Assembly: GCF_006716425.1 (NCBI RefSeq)
Contig: NZ_VFOZ01000001.1
Location: 2,852,001-2,916,000, forward strand
Source of the DNA: Actinoallomurus bryophytorum
GTDB lineage: Bacteria; Actinomycetota; Actinomycetes; Streptosporangiales; Streptosporangiaceae
DNA length: 64,000 bases
Direction: 5' to 3'
Made by a program: the position numbers and the translations under genes. Position 1 is the stretch's first letter. Every line of letters begins with the position of its first letter. This document shows, one piece after another, positions 46,759-53,638 of this stretch. Under the pieces are notes generated by a model. It was not told where the DNA came from. It saw nothing but the letters and a program-made list of their open reading frames with translations, and made no database searches.

Positions 46759-46774
46759 GATCGTTCACCCCCGT

Positions 46775-47137
46775 TTACTTGCCGTGGAATCCGCCCTTCC
46801 CCGGCAAGCCCTCACCCTGGTGTGCGCCGACCTCGCTGATGGCGCCGATGACGTCCGTCTGGGCCTTGCCGACCTTCGCCTGCTGCGACCTGAGCATGAC
46901 CGGAACCGAGTCGGTGACCTGGCCGAACGCCAGGACCCCGTCATGGATCTGAAGCCCCTGGTTGTAGAGCTGGCGCCCGGCTTCGCGACCGAACTCGTCA
47001 TGGCCGAGGATCTCTCCGGCATTGCTCAGGCTGTCAAAGAACTCATCACCCCACCCGATGATCATCTCGCTCAGGCTGTCGATCTTCGCCACGGCCGCGT
47101 TGGCGCGGCCTGGGTCGGCCCGGAACTTCTCAGACAT
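46775..47137 (-). CDS. Small WXG100-like / ESX secretion-associated protein, 120 aa
   Basis: The chosen ATG at 47137 has GGAGGA about seven bases upstream. It overlaps the end of the previous gene by eight bases in ATGTCTGA, which implies translational coupling. The protein is a short helical hairpin candidate: MSEKFRADPGRANAAVAKID, a second helix around 'FFDSLSNAGEILGHDEFGRE', then 'LQIHDGVLAFGQVTDSVPVM' and a Gly-rich end. There is no strict Trp-x-Gly. The size, helical build and position between T7SS genes fit the WXG100/EspC-like group that accompanies large effectors. It lies 16 bp before the giant gene, so it may be its partner or chaperone; this is inference. An upstream in-frame start at 47200 would add 21 Arg-rich residues and lacks support. 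Confidence 0.8.
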   Translation of the reverse strand: MSEKFRADPGRANAAVAKIDSLSEMIIGWGDEFFDSLSNAGEILGHDEFGREAGRQLYNQGLQIHDGVLAFGQVTDSVPVMLRSQQAKVGKAQTDVIGAISEVGAHQGEGLPGKGGFHGK

Positions 47138-47612
47138 CGTTACCGTCCTCCACGATCTCGTCATGCAGTTTCGCGGCCGGGCGGCCGCGACGAGCCTCAC
47201 GCGACGCGGCCGGCCGGCCGCCCCGTCCGCCGGCCTTCAGCGCCGACCCGAAGATCTGCTCCCAGTCGGGCGTGTATCCGGGCACGCCCCCCTCGCCCTG
47301 GCCGGCCGGGCTGATCGCCGAGAAGGTGTCGATCACCCGCCGGGCCATCACCGCCCGCCCTTTCCCCGCCGCCTCGACGATGGCGGCGGAGAGCTCTGCC
47401 GCCTCCATCGTCCGGTACTTCTCATCGAGGAACTTCACCCGCTTCAGCTCGCCCTGCGGGCCGACGGTCACCTCGACGGAGCGGTCCTTGGACCGTGCGG
47501 TCGTGGACGCCTCGCTCAGCTCGGCCCGCGCGCGGGCCACGGCGGCCTTGGTCGACTCGAGACGCTCGCGCGCCTCGGCCACACGAGCATCCAGCTCTTC
47601 GTTCAGATCCAT
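47130..47612 (-). CDS. YbaB/EbfC family-like protein, 160 aa
   Basis: An amino-terminal helix of Glu/Ala/Arg heptads (about 1-38) leads into 'SVEVTVGPQGELKRVKFLDE' and a second helix 'MEAAELSAAIVEAAGKGRAV'. This helix-beta-helix order is the signature of the YbaB/EbfC nucleoid-associated family, many of whose members bind DNA as dimers. The tail (about 125-160) is Arg/Gly/Ala-rich and could aid nucleic acid binding. YbaB-like proteins are recurrent in actinobacterial T7SS operons as far as I recall, but their role there is not established. The ATG at 47612 follows a GAGGGAG stretch about 14 bases away and a GGAG directly adjacent, so the ribosome site is not textbook. It overlaps the next gene by eight bases. 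Confidence 0.8.
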   Translation of the reverse strand: MDLNEELDARVAEARERLESTKAAVARARAELSEASTTARSKDRSVEVTVGPQGELKRVKFLDEKYRTMEAAELSAAIVEAAGKGRAVMARRVIDTFSAISPAGQGEGGVPGYTPDWEQIFGSALKAGGRGGRPAASREARRGRPAAKLHDEIVEDGNDV

Positions 47613-47654
47613 CTCCGCTACTCTCTCCCTCGCACTAGGTGACAGCCGGGTACG

Positions 47655-50600
47655 TCATCCGATGACGGCGGGCGAGCCGCCCTCGTCGGTGCCCCAGACG
47701 TCCTCCTCCTCGGGCACCCATGTCTCGCGTTCCCGCTCGCCGCTCTCCGTCTGCTCGCGCTCGGAGCCTGCCGCGTACGGGTCGTATCCGCTGGCGGTGG
47801 ACGTGCGCCGGCCCGCCGCGGTCTCCCTCTCGTACTCGATACCGCGACGGCTCCGGCGTCCGAGCGACCCACCATCCGTGGTGACGATGTCGTCGTCCTC
47901 ATAGACCTGGCGGACGCGCTCGCCTCCGCCGCCCTTCTCGCCTCCGCCCATGCCGCCCATGCCGCCCATCGGCATCCCACCGCCGCCCATGGGCATACCG
48001 CCGGTCATCGGGGTGCCTGCCGGTGGCATTCCGCCGGTCGTGGTGCCGTCCATATAGGTGCCCGGCGGGAGGTAGTTCCCGGCCGGGCTGGCCGCGCTGG
48101 TGGGCATCTGCTGGCCGGCCGGCAGAACGGCCGAGCCCAGCGATCCGTCGAACGGCAGGTCGTGCAGTTCGGCCTCGTACGGGACGTGCGGCAGGGTGGA
48201 GCCCCCGCTGAGGTTCGTGGTGATCGTCCGCCCGTCCGGCTCGTGTGTGGTCGCCATGCCCGTCTTCGGGTTGACCGTGGTGGTGCTGCCGTCCGGGTAG
48301 TGCGTCGTGAGGGTCCCGTCGCTGTTGACCGTCGTGGTGCTGCCGTCGGGGTTCGTGAACGAGTGGCCGTTGGCCACGTGCTCGGTGCTGACATGCCCGT
48401 TCGGGAGGGTCGTCGTCTCCTGCCCCGTGTGCGGGTTGAATGTCGTCGAGCTGCCGTCGCTGTAGTCAGTGGTGACGGACCCGTCGGGGTTGACATGGGT
48501 CTGGCTGCCGATCTGGTTGTGCGCGAGGCTCTCAAGCTGGTGCTGGAACTGGTCCTGCTGCTGCTGGAGCTGCTGCTGGTACTGCTGCGCGCTGCCGCCG
48601 CCGCCCGAGACCTGTTCGTACTGCTTCTGCTGCTGCTCGTACTGCTTCTCCGCCTGGTCCTGCTGCTTCTGCTGGAGTTCCTGCTGCTGCTTCTGGTAGT
48701 CGGCCTGCGTCTGCTGCTGCTGCTTGTACTGCTGCTGGGCCAGCTCCTCCTGGTGTTTCTGCTGCTGCTCCTGCTTCTTCTCCTGCTCGTCCTGCTTCTT
48801 CTCTTGTTCGGCCTGCTGCTGCTCCTGCTTCTTCTCCTGCTCGTCCTGCTTCTTCTCTTGTTCGGCCTGCAGCTGCTCCTGCTTTTTCTCCTGCTCGGCC
48901 TGCAACTGCTCCTGCTTCTTCTCCTGTTCCTCCTGCTTCTTCTCCTGCTGTTTCTGCAAGGCCTGCTGCTGGGCCATCTGCTCCTGGTACTGCTGCTGGG
49001 CCTGCTCCTGTTGCTGCTTCTGCAGCGCCTCCTGCTTCTTCTCCTGTTCTTCCTGGTCCTTTCGCTGCTGCGCGTACTGGGCCTGGGCCTGCGCCTGCTG
49101 CTGGGCCTGCAGCGCCTCCTGCTTGTCCTCCTGCTCCTTCTGGTGCTGTTCCTGCTCCTCGCGCTCTTTCTCGGCCTTGTCCTCCTGCTCCTTCTGGTGC
49201 TGTTCCTGCTCCTCGCGTTCCTTCTCGGCCTTGTCCTCCATCTCCTTCTGGTGCGCGAGGTCCTCCGCGCGCTCCTTGTCGGCCTTGTCCTCCATCTCCT
49301 TCTGGTGCGCCGCCGCGGCCGCCGCGTCCGCGGCCGCCTTGTCCTCCATCTCCTTCTGGTGCGCCGCCGCGGCCGCGGCGTCCGCATCCGCCTTGTCCTG
49401 TGCGGCGGCGGCCTTGTCCATCTGGTAGTCGGACTGGAGGCTGATGCTCGGAGTGGTCAGCTTCTGGATTATCTTGCTGACGTCGACCCAGGAATTGTGC
49501 ACGTCGACCAGCGCTTGGTGTCCGGCCTTCCCCAGATTGTCGTCCACACCCTTCTGCCAGCGCTTGACCGCCTCGGCCCCGATGGCATGCCAGGTGTCCA
49601 TACTGTTCATGTCGCCGTAGACATTGCCGTTTTTGTCGTGGGCGCTGGTGCGGAACCCGTCGTACTCCACCTCGTTTTCGGTGTAACTGCCACCTTCGGT
49701 GTAATACCAATGAGTGCGGACCTTCGTAATGTTGTTGTACCAAAGGTCATCTGTCACTTCGAGTAGGACGTCGTGCAGCACGCGCAGCGGATTACTGAAG
49801 AACCCCAGCGACCATGTATTCCATGTCGAGTGCAGCCGCGACAACGCGTTGTAGATGTCCAACCTCACCTGCCGCAGCTCATCCCCCACCTTGGAGGCGC
49901 CGTTCACGGTCGGCAGTGTGTCGGTGTAGCCCTGGTACATCACACCGAGCTGGTGGACGATGTCCCAGAAGACACCGGCCGCCTGGCCCCGCCACGCCGC
50001 GGTCTCTTCGTTGCCGAGTTCGTCCTCCCAGCCCTGGATCGTCGCCCTGCTGGTGTGGAAGAACTGCGCCACCCGGTCGAACGCCTTGGCGACACGGTCG
50101 AACCCCGTGAGGTCGATGGCGTTGTCATCCCCGACCTGCTTGTCGTTCCAGTTGAACCGCCACGTGGAGTACGGATCGTTCAGGAGCGCGTTCAGGGCCA
50201 TGCCGCCGCCGAAGCTGTACCGGGCCAGCGGCCGGGAGTCCCAGCCGCCGAAGTTGTCACCCATGAGTTTGCTGCCGTGCTCGGTGAACGTCGCCCCCAT
50301 GTTGACCCCGCCGTTCGGACCGTACTCCTCGTTGACGCCGGTGGTCCCCAGGAGCGTGATGCGGGCCCTGCGCATCGTCACGATCGAGCCGACGCCCGTG
50401 TCGCCGCTGTAGAATGGCACGACGAAGTCGGTGTTCTGGACGCGCCAGCCCGAGTTCTGCATACGCCATTGGCCCAGGTCGTTGATGGCCGCCAGCTCCG
50501 CGTCCTCCGGCTCTACGTCATAGTCGTCGATCTCCAGCTTCATCAGCGGAATCTTGTTGTTGCCCAGGAGGCTGGGGTCGAACAGTTTGTCCCGCGCCTC

Positions 50601-50672
50601 AGGCTCGTAGCCGGTGAGCTTGGATACGGCGTCCCACCAGTCGTCGCCAGACGCGTTCGATCCGTCATCCAT
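47655..50672 (-). CDS. AAWKG family T7SS protein with long Q/E/K coiled coil, 1,005 aa
   Basis: ATG at 50672 is preceded by TGGAG at good spacing; an in-frame start 13 codons earlier has no such site. Residues 1-about 410 form a folded, Trp-rich part containing 'ETAAWRGQAAGVFW' near 225, the Trp-x-Gly motif of the actinobacterial AAWKG family related to WXG100 proteins. Residues about 418-705 are a highly charged coiled coil of 'HQKEMEDKA', 'EKEREEQEQ' and 'EQEKKQDEQEKKQEQQQ' units. Residues about 720-825 are 'NPDGSTTTVNSDG'-type repeats resembling YD/Rhs-like beta repeats. A Gly/Met-rich spacer (about 870-905) and the acidic tail 'TWVPEEEDVWGTDEGGSPAV' end the protein. The tail and the operon position suggest a secreted or T7SS-interacting structural partner of the giant effector. 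Confidence 0.85.
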   Translation of the reverse strand: MDDGSNASGDDWWDAVSKLTGYEPEARDKLFDPSLLGNNKIPLMKLEIDDYDVEPEDAELAAINDLGQWRMQNSGWRVQNTDFVVPFYSGDTGVGSIVTMRRARITLLGTTGVNEEYGPNGGVNMGATFTEHGSKLMGDNFGGWDSRPLARYSFGGGMALNALLNDPYSTWRFNWNDKQVGDDNAIDLTGFDRVAKAFDRVAQFFHTSRATIQGWEDELGNEETAAWRGQAAGVFWDIVHQLGVMYQGYTDTLPTVNGASKVGDELRQVRLDIYNALSRLHSTWNTWSLGFFSNPLRVLHDVLLEVTDDLWYNNITKVRTHWYYTEGGSYTENEVEYDGFRTSAHDKNGNVYGDMNSMDTWHAIGAEAVKRWQKGVDDNLGKAGHQALVDVHNSWVDVSKIIQKLTTPSISLQSDYQMDKAAAAQDKADADAAAAAAHQKEMEDKAAADAAAAAAHQKEMEDKADKERAEDLAHQKEMEDKAEKEREEQEQHQKEQEDKAEKEREEQEQHQKEQEDKQEALQAQQQAQAQAQYAQQRKDQEEQEKKQEALQKQQQEQAQQQYQEQMAQQQALQKQQEKKQEEQEKKQEQLQAEQEKKQEQLQAEQEKKQDEQEKKQEQQQAEQEKKQDEQEKKQEQQQKHQEELAQQQYKQQQQTQADYQKQQQELQQKQQDQAEKQYEQQQKQYEQVSGGGGSAQQYQQQLQQQQDQFQHQLESLAHNQIGSQTHVNPDGSVTTDYSDGSSTTFNPHTGQETTTLPNGHVSTEHVANGHSFTNPDGSTTTVNSDGTLTTHYPDGSTTTVNPKTGMATTHEPDGRTITTNLSGGSTLPHVPYEAELHDLPFDGSLGSAVLPAGQQMPTSAASPAGNYLPPGTYMDGTTTGGMPPAGTPMTGGMPMGGGGMPMGGMGGMGGGEKGGGGERVRQVYEDDDIVTTDGGSLGRRSRRGIEYERETAAGRRTSTASGYDPYAAGSEREQTESGERERETWVPEEEDVWGTDEGGSPAVIG
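48560..49420 (-). repeat. Tandem repeat region encoding the coiled coil
   Basis: Near-exact repeats include a 17-residue (51-bp) unit repeated around 48763-48870 and an 18-residue 'AEKEREEQEQHQKEQEDK' unit repeated around 49130-49240. Earlier Ala-rich units ending 'HQKEMEDK' (49245-49400) show the same periodicity. Nucleotide identity between units is high, which indicates recent slippage or unequal recombination, so length is expected to vary between strains. Confidence 0.85.
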
Positions 50673-50725
50673 ATCGCGCTCCAGGAAAAATGCTGATGAG
50701 CTGGGGGCCAAGGGCTACTTGAGGG

Positions 50726-51178
50726 TCAACTGCTGGAGTTGGGGCCTTGGAAATCTCCGGGGACCGTGCCCAGGCCGTCCAGGAAGATCTTTCCGTCGAT
50801 CTTTTCCAGTGAGTCGTGCTGGCCGTTCATGAGCTTGGTGATCGTGTTGTTCAGATTCGTATGCAGATCACCGAAGAGCTTGACCTGCTTGACGAACACG
50901 TCTGAGATGGACTGCGCGGAATCGGTGATCTTGCCGATGAGGATGGTGCCGCCCGAGCCTTTGTCGCTCCTGAGGTGGCCGATCGGCAACGGCGCCTGGA
51001 ACTGGTAAATATCCCTGTCGGCGCTGTTGACGTGCCCCGTCCCCAAGAGGCTGTCCATCGTCACACCGAATTCGTCGTCGTCGTCCGCGACGTGCTTCAG
51101 GCCCTTTTCGAAGGGGGCGATCTGGTTGTCCACGAAACCCTGCAGCCCGGCCTTGTCCATCTTCAGCGGCTCTGCCAT
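50726..51178 (-). CDS. T7SS locus protein of unknown function, 150 aa
   Basis: ATG at 51178 follows AAGGAG at good spacing. The protein has an amino-terminal helix ('MAEPLKMDKAGLQGFVDNQI'), an acidic turn ('DDDDEFG'), a middle part with 'QAPLPIGHLRSDKGSGGTIL', and a long carboxyl helix ('SISDVFVKQVKLFGDLHTNL...MNGQHDSLEKIDG'). It has no Trp and no Cys. The helical hairpin layout is WXG-like without the motif. It starts right after the strong hairpin that separates it from the WXG100 pair and lies 53 bp before the AAWKG gene. I know no function for it; a WXG-partner role is inference. Confidence 0.8.
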   Translation of the reverse strand: MAEPLKMDKAGLQGFVDNQIAPFEKGLKHVADDDDEFGVTMDSLLGTGHVNSADRDIYQFQAPLPIGHLRSDKGSGGTILIGKITDSAQSISDVFVKQVKLFGDLHTNLNNTITKLMNGQHDSLEKIDGKIFLDGLGTVPGDFQGPNSSS

Positions 51179-51250
51179 TGGTTCACGCTCCTTGGCTTGG
51201 TCTGCGCCGGCACGCTCGCGTGCGCTCGCCGGTCATAGTGGTCAGCAAGG

Positions 51251-51297
51251 CTTCGGACCTCCGGCCGCCGAGGTCGGAGGCGGCCGGAGGTCCGAAG
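51251..51297 (-). terminator. Perfect 19-bp-stem hairpin just after the WXG100 pair
   Basis: Arms CTTCGGACCTCCGGCCGCC (51251-51269) and its exact complement (51279-51297) enclose a nine-base loop. The structure begins one base after the stop codon of the second WXG100 gene. No T run follows on the minus strand, so it is better read as an attenuator or an mRNA-stabilising element than as a classical terminator. It would let the two small secreted proteins be made in excess over the downstream genes. Confidence 0.75.
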
Positions 51298-51298
51298 A

Positions 51299-51619
51299 TC
51301 AACCGATGCGCACCTCGGACCACATCTGGCTGAGGTTGTTCTCGTTGTACTTGTAGCTGCCGGAGATGTCGTCCAGAAGCTGCGAGTGGCTGGTGAGCAT
51401 GTCTTCCATCGACTTGATCGCGGCGTCCCAGGCCTGCTGCTTCTTGTCGTAGGTCTGCGCGTCGTCACCGACCCAGGTCTTCTTGAGCTCGGAGAGCTCC
51501 ATCTCCATGTTGGAGATCGTCTGAGCGATGGCCTTGGTCTGGGAGACCAGGTCGTCGGCCGCGTTGTTCATGTGCGAGTAGTCGACGTAGATGTAGCCGT
51601 CGGTGAAGTCCTCGCTCAT
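51299..51619 (-). CDS. WXG100 family protein (EsxA/EsxB-like), 106 aa
   Basis: This is a typical WXG100 protein in length and build: helix one ('YSHMNNAADDLVSQTKAIAQ' onward), the turn 'TWVGDDAQTY' with the Trp-x-Gly motif near residue 49, then helix two ('KKQQAWDAAIKSMEDMLTSH'). ATG at 51619 is preceded by GAGGA. Such proteins form antiparallel hairpin dimers that are exported by the EccC motor, often as a pair with the adjacent gene. It lies 45 bp after the other WXG100 gene. The carboxyl end carries Tyr and acidic residues rather than a clear YxxxD/E signal, so which partner presents the signal is uncertain. Confidence 0.93.
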   Translation of the reverse strand: MSEDFTDGYIYVDYSHMNNAADDLVSQTKAIAQTISNMEMELSELKKTWVGDDAQTYDKKQQAWDAAIKSMEDMLTSHSQLLDDISGSYKYNENNLSQMWSEVRIG

Positions 51620-51664
51620 CGGTGTCCTCGTTTCTCGTCAGCGGAAGGAAAGGGGAGGCCGCGC

Positions 51665-52006
51665 TCAGCCGTGCAGGGCGTCGAAGACGGACTGCGACTG
51701 GTTGTACGCCTGGTTGATCTGGTCGTTGCTCGAACCCTGCTGCTGGTGCTGCGAGGCGAGGGTCTGGTTGAGCTTGTCGACCATGTCCCGCAGGTTGCCG
51801 AGGATGACGTCGCACTGCTGTTCCCAGTTGTTGACGAGGTCGCCGAACTTCCCGCCATCCGAGCCCTTGTAGCCGGAGGCGAGGTTGTAGCGCGTCGACT
51901 CGACGTCCTGCCTGATCTTGGTGATGCCGCTGAAAGCCTGTTCGAGGGCGTTGACACCGTTCTTGGTCGCCGATACTTGCGACTGTTGCATTCCGCTGCC
52001 TGCCAC
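51665..52006 (-). CDS. WXG100 family protein, partner, 113 aa
   Basis: GTG at 52006 has AGGAAGG about seven bases upstream; the ATG five codons later has no better site. Helix one ('KNGVNALEQAFSGITKIRQD') and helix two ('FGDLVNNWEQQCDVILGNLR') flank the turn 'SGYKGSDGGKF'. The canonical Trp of Trp-x-Gly is replaced by Tyr, a variation seen in one member of many WXG100 pairs. The carboxyl part is Gln/Ser-rich ('QHQQQGSSNDQINQAYNQSQ'). A single Cys is present in helix two. With the following gene it should form the small secreted heterodimer of this T7SS. Confidence 0.9.
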   Translation of the reverse strand: MAGSGMQQSQVSATKNGVNALEQAFSGITKIRQDVESTRYNLASGYKGSDGGKFGDLVNNWEQQCDVILGNLRDMVDKLNQTLASQHQQQGSSNDQINQAYNQSQSVFDALHG

Positions 52007-52117
52007 CGTTCGCCTTCCTCTCTGGTTCGGTGCACGGGAACGGGGGCAGGACGGTGAACGCTCATCCGGCCGGCGCGTCCCACCATCCGATTCGTCGCCC
52101 CACGCTCTCCACTTTCT

Positions 52118-53608
52118 TTATCGGGTGTGACTTGTCGTGAACTTGTCACCGCCTTGTCCGGTGCCTCCGCACGCCTCCGTCGCCGCCGATGAGGTTGCCG
52201 ACGTCGCGGCCGCCCCGCTCAGCTCCGGGCCGGTCGGCACCATCGCGAGCAGCGGTGACGGCAGCGCCACCGCCTCACCTGCCGAGTAGCCGAGCGCCGC
52301 GAGGTCGTCGGCGCTCGGCACGCGGTACTTGGTGCCCACGTCGGTCACGAGGTAGGTGGCGCCGCCGCCCGAATTGCCGTCCGCCGCCAGCACCCGTACG
52401 AGGGCGCCGCCGCCCGGCGCCACGGTGATCCGTTCCACCGGCACGCAGGCGGTCGCGGTGGCGGCCTGGGCGAGCATGCCGAGCGTGGCGCGGTTCGTCA
52501 GCGCCACGCTCACCCGGGGCCCCGCGCCGCTCGGCGCGATCCGTACGCAGGCGTCCTGGTCCGTCGCGCGCTCCACCAGCCGGGGTGGCGTCTCCGGCAG
52601 CGCGCCCGCGGCCGACGTCGCCGGGTCCGCCGGGGCGAGGTGGGCGTTCAGCACGTCGGGCGGCAAGGGGGCCGCGGTCGCGGTCTGGCCCCGGTACGCC
52701 AGGCGGCGGACCTCCGGATCGCCCAGCAGCAGGCCGGCGGCCGTGGCGCTGACCTCGGCCAGACCGCTCTGGCGAAGCTGGTAGTAGCGCGGGTCGGAGC
52801 CGATCACACCGACGCGGAACACCTGCCCGACGCGGGTCGCGTGCCCGTCGAGAGCCGGTCCGGCGGTGCCCATGCCGGGCACCATCGGCGCTGTCAGGTC
52901 CGGTCCGGCCGGCAGCGCGTCGAGGAACGCCGCCGAGACGGGCACCGCGATCCGCCCCGCGTAGCCGAGCGCGGACATCGCGCCGCCCTTCTGGTTCACC
53001 CGCAGCCGGCTGCCCTGCCACACGAGGTACACCGTGGAGTCGGGCGCGGTGACCAGCATCCCCTCGCCCGTGGTCAACGGGGCGTCGCCCGCGGTGCTCG
53101 CGCCCACGGCGAGCGTGGTGACCGGCGCGGGCGTCCCCGTGCCGGCGGTGCCGGAGCACACCGCCCAGGGGTTCCGGCTGAGGTCCCCCGGCGCCGGCAG
53201 CGAGTCCGGCGCGCCGACGATGCCGACCGGCTGCCCGTGCGGCGCACCGGCCAGTGACTTCGTGCGCACCTTCTTCGTCTTCATCTGGGCGCCGCCGATC
53301 AGGCGCGCCGACGCGTAGTTGCGGACCGGACGCAGCCGGCCGCCCACATAGAGATAGGCGGCACCGGTGTCCTGGTTGACGATCAGACTCTGGGAGTCAC
53401 GCCAGCTGTTGGACTTGCCCGGGGAGATCAACCCCCAGACGAACGCCGCGGCGCACAGCAGCACGGCGACGACGATCCCGGCTGCCGTGCCGCGGTTCGT
53501 CCGGCCCTGCGGGCTCTCGGGCGCGTCCGGGTCGGCGCGCAGCATCCCGGATGTGATCCGGCCCATGACGAAAAGGTGGGCCTGGACCTGGTCGCGGCGG
53601 GACTGCAT
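52118..53608 (-). CDS. eccB: T7SS membrane-complex protein EccB, 496 aa
   Basis: The start 'MQSRRDQVQAHLFVMGRITS' is characteristic of EccB. One transmembrane helix follows (about 42-62, 'GIVVAVLLCAAAFVWGLI'), then a large extracytoplasmic part. 'QSLIVNQDTGAAYLYVGGRL' and the repeating 'GxxVRVLxxDGxxxGGATYLVTDxGxKYRVPS' type segments fit the repeat fold of the family, and several Cys (such as 'NPWAVCSG' and 'TACVPV') can form disulfides. EccB assembles with EccC, EccD and usually EccE into the export channel in the cell envelope. ATG at 53608 has a GGAG site, and the gene starts 30 bp after eccD ends. Confidence 0.95.
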   Translation of the reverse strand: MQSRRDQVQAHLFVMGRITSGMLRADPDAPESPQGRTNRGTAAGIVVAVLLCAAAFVWGLISPGKSNSWRDSQSLIVNQDTGAAYLYVGGRLRPVRNYASARLIGGAQMKTKKVRTKSLAGAPHGQPVGIVGAPDSLPAPGDLSRNPWAVCSGTAGTGTPAPVTTLAVGASTAGDAPLTTGEGMLVTAPDSTVYLVWQGSRLRVNQKGGAMSALGYAGRIAVPVSAAFLDALPAGPDLTAPMVPGMGTAGPALDGHATRVGQVFRVGVIGSDPRYYQLRQSGLAEVSATAAGLLLGDPEVRRLAYRGQTATAAPLPPDVLNAHLAPADPATSAAGALPETPPRLVERATDQDACVRIAPSGAGPRVSVALTNRATLGMLAQAATATACVPVERITVAPGGGALVRVLAADGNSGGGATYLVTDVGTKYRVPSADDLAALGYSAGEAVALPSPLLAMVPTGPELSGAAATSATSSAATEACGGTGQGGDKFTTSHTR

Positions 53609-53638
53609 CGTCTCCTGCCCGTCCTCTCCTGTACCCGG

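Noticed and set aside
48560-49420. Repeats considered as a CRISPR array
   Set aside because: They are in-frame coding repeats of a coiled coil without unique spacers or cas genes.
50673-50711. Start of the AAWKG protein at 50711
   Set aside because: There is no ribosome site, and the extra 13 residues are atypical. ATG at 50672 has TGGAG at proper spacing.
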